DNA of 64,000 nucleotides, from contig OZ036002.1 in assembly GCA_964035015.1 (NCBI GenBank), positions 12,237,199-12,301,198 on the forward strand, in the 5' to 3' direction. The notes under the pieces were generated by a model. That model had not been told where the DNA came from, did not search any database, and was given only the letters and a program-made list of their open reading frames with translations. Position numbers and translations under genes: made by a program. This DNA comes from Corallium rubrum. Its lineage: Eukaryota; Cnidaria; Anthozoa; Scleralcyonacea; Coralliidae. Position 1 is the first letter of the stretch; each line of letters starts with the position of its first letter. Shown here piece by piece: positions 62,847 to 64,000 of this stretch.

Positions 62847-63499
62847 GCTGACGTATGACGTATGCATAATGAGATTAGGGTTAGAACGTCACAAAGGAGA
62901 ATGAATAAATAATAAGTTGAATATTTAATGAGGCGGCATCCCTTTGGTCTCCATAAGGGGGTCTATTACTACTCCTACCTCCTTGTAAACAGGCCCTAAG
63001 CAAAAAATGTGTTCAAATGCCCCACTGTAATGACAAATCAAAAACCAGGACGGACCAATTATCAAATTCAGATCAGGAAGTTCAGACCAACGAGCTTCAA
63101 TAAAATGAATTACTCAGACAGAGCAAATTTTAGGAATGCTTCTATTGCCATGACAGTAAAGTAAAAATTCTTTACAATTTTCCAGGTGTTTCGAAAACGA
63201 AGACCGAAGACCTATAGTAAGGACCTTGTGTACCGACTTGTGCAGCTTTCCCACGGAGCCCCAAATCATGTTTTCGCAAACATAATTTTAATTTTTAACA
63301 AACTCATGAACAAACGCAACTTGTAAAATAAAAAGTTGACAAAAAAAAATATTAGTAAAGGCAAACTTTACCGTGTATATTGAGCTTCGATTTTCTACCC
63401 TGGTTTCCATATAATCGCCACGATCGCTCAAAAATGAACTTGGCGATCGCAGCCAGGTGCCAGCCAGTAGATCGTGACCAGGGCGCTTATATATATATA

Positions 63500-63620
63500 T
63501 GTTATTGACCGAGCGTGAGGTCCGTACAGAAGGATATTGGTCCAGTTCTTTTTTCGCTTGTATGGACCGAGCCGAAGGCGAGGTTCATGCCGAAGCGAAA
63601 AAAGAACGAGAGCAATATAT
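63500..63620. repeat. Hairpin with CGAG-type apex
   Basis: The arms include ttcttttttcgctt and aagcgaaaaaagaac. The apex ccgagccgaaggcgagg is at 63567-63583. The flanking 63000-63500 and 63621-64000 hold no recognised gene. Confidence 0.6.
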
Positions 63621-64000
63621 AAAACAAAAAGAGCCGTAAAATTTTAGCTGTTTACATCATTTGAACAACGAGGCCAGTAAATTATGAATTTAAACCTACA
63701 TAGCCAGCTTGAAAAGGCTTCTCAAACTTTTTATTTGCTAAATACAAAGAAAGAAAGAACGAAATCGTTTTCTACTTACTGTGGCTTAAAAGAGCTCAAA
63801 ATAAACGTTTATTCAGCTTCGTTATCACTCATGAAGAGTCTGAGCGGTCCGTACTGCTGGTTCCCGACCGCTCAGGAACCAATCAGAATGCTCCATTTTT
63901 CAGATGGACCGCCTGCCCATATAATAAACGCTTATATCACACATCGATCAGCGCGCCCATTGCCGTTTCACCGCCCCCTATATAAACGCCCTGATCGTGA

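Larger units (their letters stand above)
57009..62996. mobile_element. 6 kb foldback element with TAA duplication
   Basis: TAA at 57006-57008 and 62997-62999 flanks ends that carry ttacaaggaggtag and its mirror. The outer arm 57262-57645 is mirrored by 62208-62975, the inner arm 57646-58440 by 60093-60890. The middle arms are simple arrays (cttagtcttaggactatag; ggggtaacccccaaacacc; ctcctcctctttct) that are longer on the right. The centre, at about 59098, is gtagcgttttc...gaaaacgctac. Later insertions are an inverted-repeat piece at 57031-57257, a block at 60891-62207 and a 5S-related SINE at 62478-62846. The GGCCTGTTTACA-like end and the TAA suggest a PIF/Harbinger relation. Confidence 0.85.

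Overview
This is a gene-sparse, AT-rich stretch of an animal nuclear genome. Genes are split by spliceosomal introns with canonical GT/AG ends, and the products are animal housekeeping proteins. Most of the remaining DNA is short inverted-repeat transposons, many nested in one another. The mix of elements (a 5S-rRNA-derived SINE, several MITE families and hairpins with a CGAG...CGAG apex) suggests a marine invertebrate, most likely a cnidarian such as a coral or anemone. That placement is inference; no species-level marker was identified. Seven real genes can be read. From left to right they are: THUMPD3-like tRNA guanosine methyltransferase (+, 3' part, 1568-9236); a PH-domain, evectin-like membrane-trafficking protein (-, six exons, 12952-26520); PIGH, a subunit of the GPI-GlcNAc transferase (+, five exons, 28323-32260); a METTL27-like methyltransferase (-, 35474-39906); an intronless BTB protein with a CHORD-like zinc-binding tail (-, 44024-45130); the complex I assembly factor NDUFAF1/CIA30 (-, 48516-52215); and cardiolipin synthase CRLS1 (+, from 52336, running out of the window). 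NDUFAF1 and CRLS1 are divergent with only about 120 bp between start codons. They probably share a promoter that links complex I assembly to synthesis of the inner-membrane lipid it depends on. For each multi-exon gene the exon phases join in frame and reproduce conserved family motifs; only the METTL27-like gene still lacks a small linking exon. The non-genic DNA is dense with mobile DNA. Several families leave clear target-site duplications: 3 bp TTA/TAA (PIF/Harbinger-like, ends usually resembling GGCCTGTTTACAC), 8 bp (hAT-like), TA (mariner-like), and two small families with exact 7 bp duplications. Larger structures are an array of about 820 bp units carrying a 5S-derived SINE (13.4-16.1 kb), a paired tRNA-like SINE whose insertion copied a splice donor (1.9-2.6 kb), an inverted-repeat element carrying a broken RecQ-like helicase start (5.9-6.6 kb), and a 6 kb foldback element with a TAA duplication in CRLS1 intron 2 (57.0-63.0 kb). 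Long micro- and minisatellites occupy introns of PIGH, NDUFAF1 and the foldback element. No CRISPR array, rRNA operon or bacterial feature was seen.
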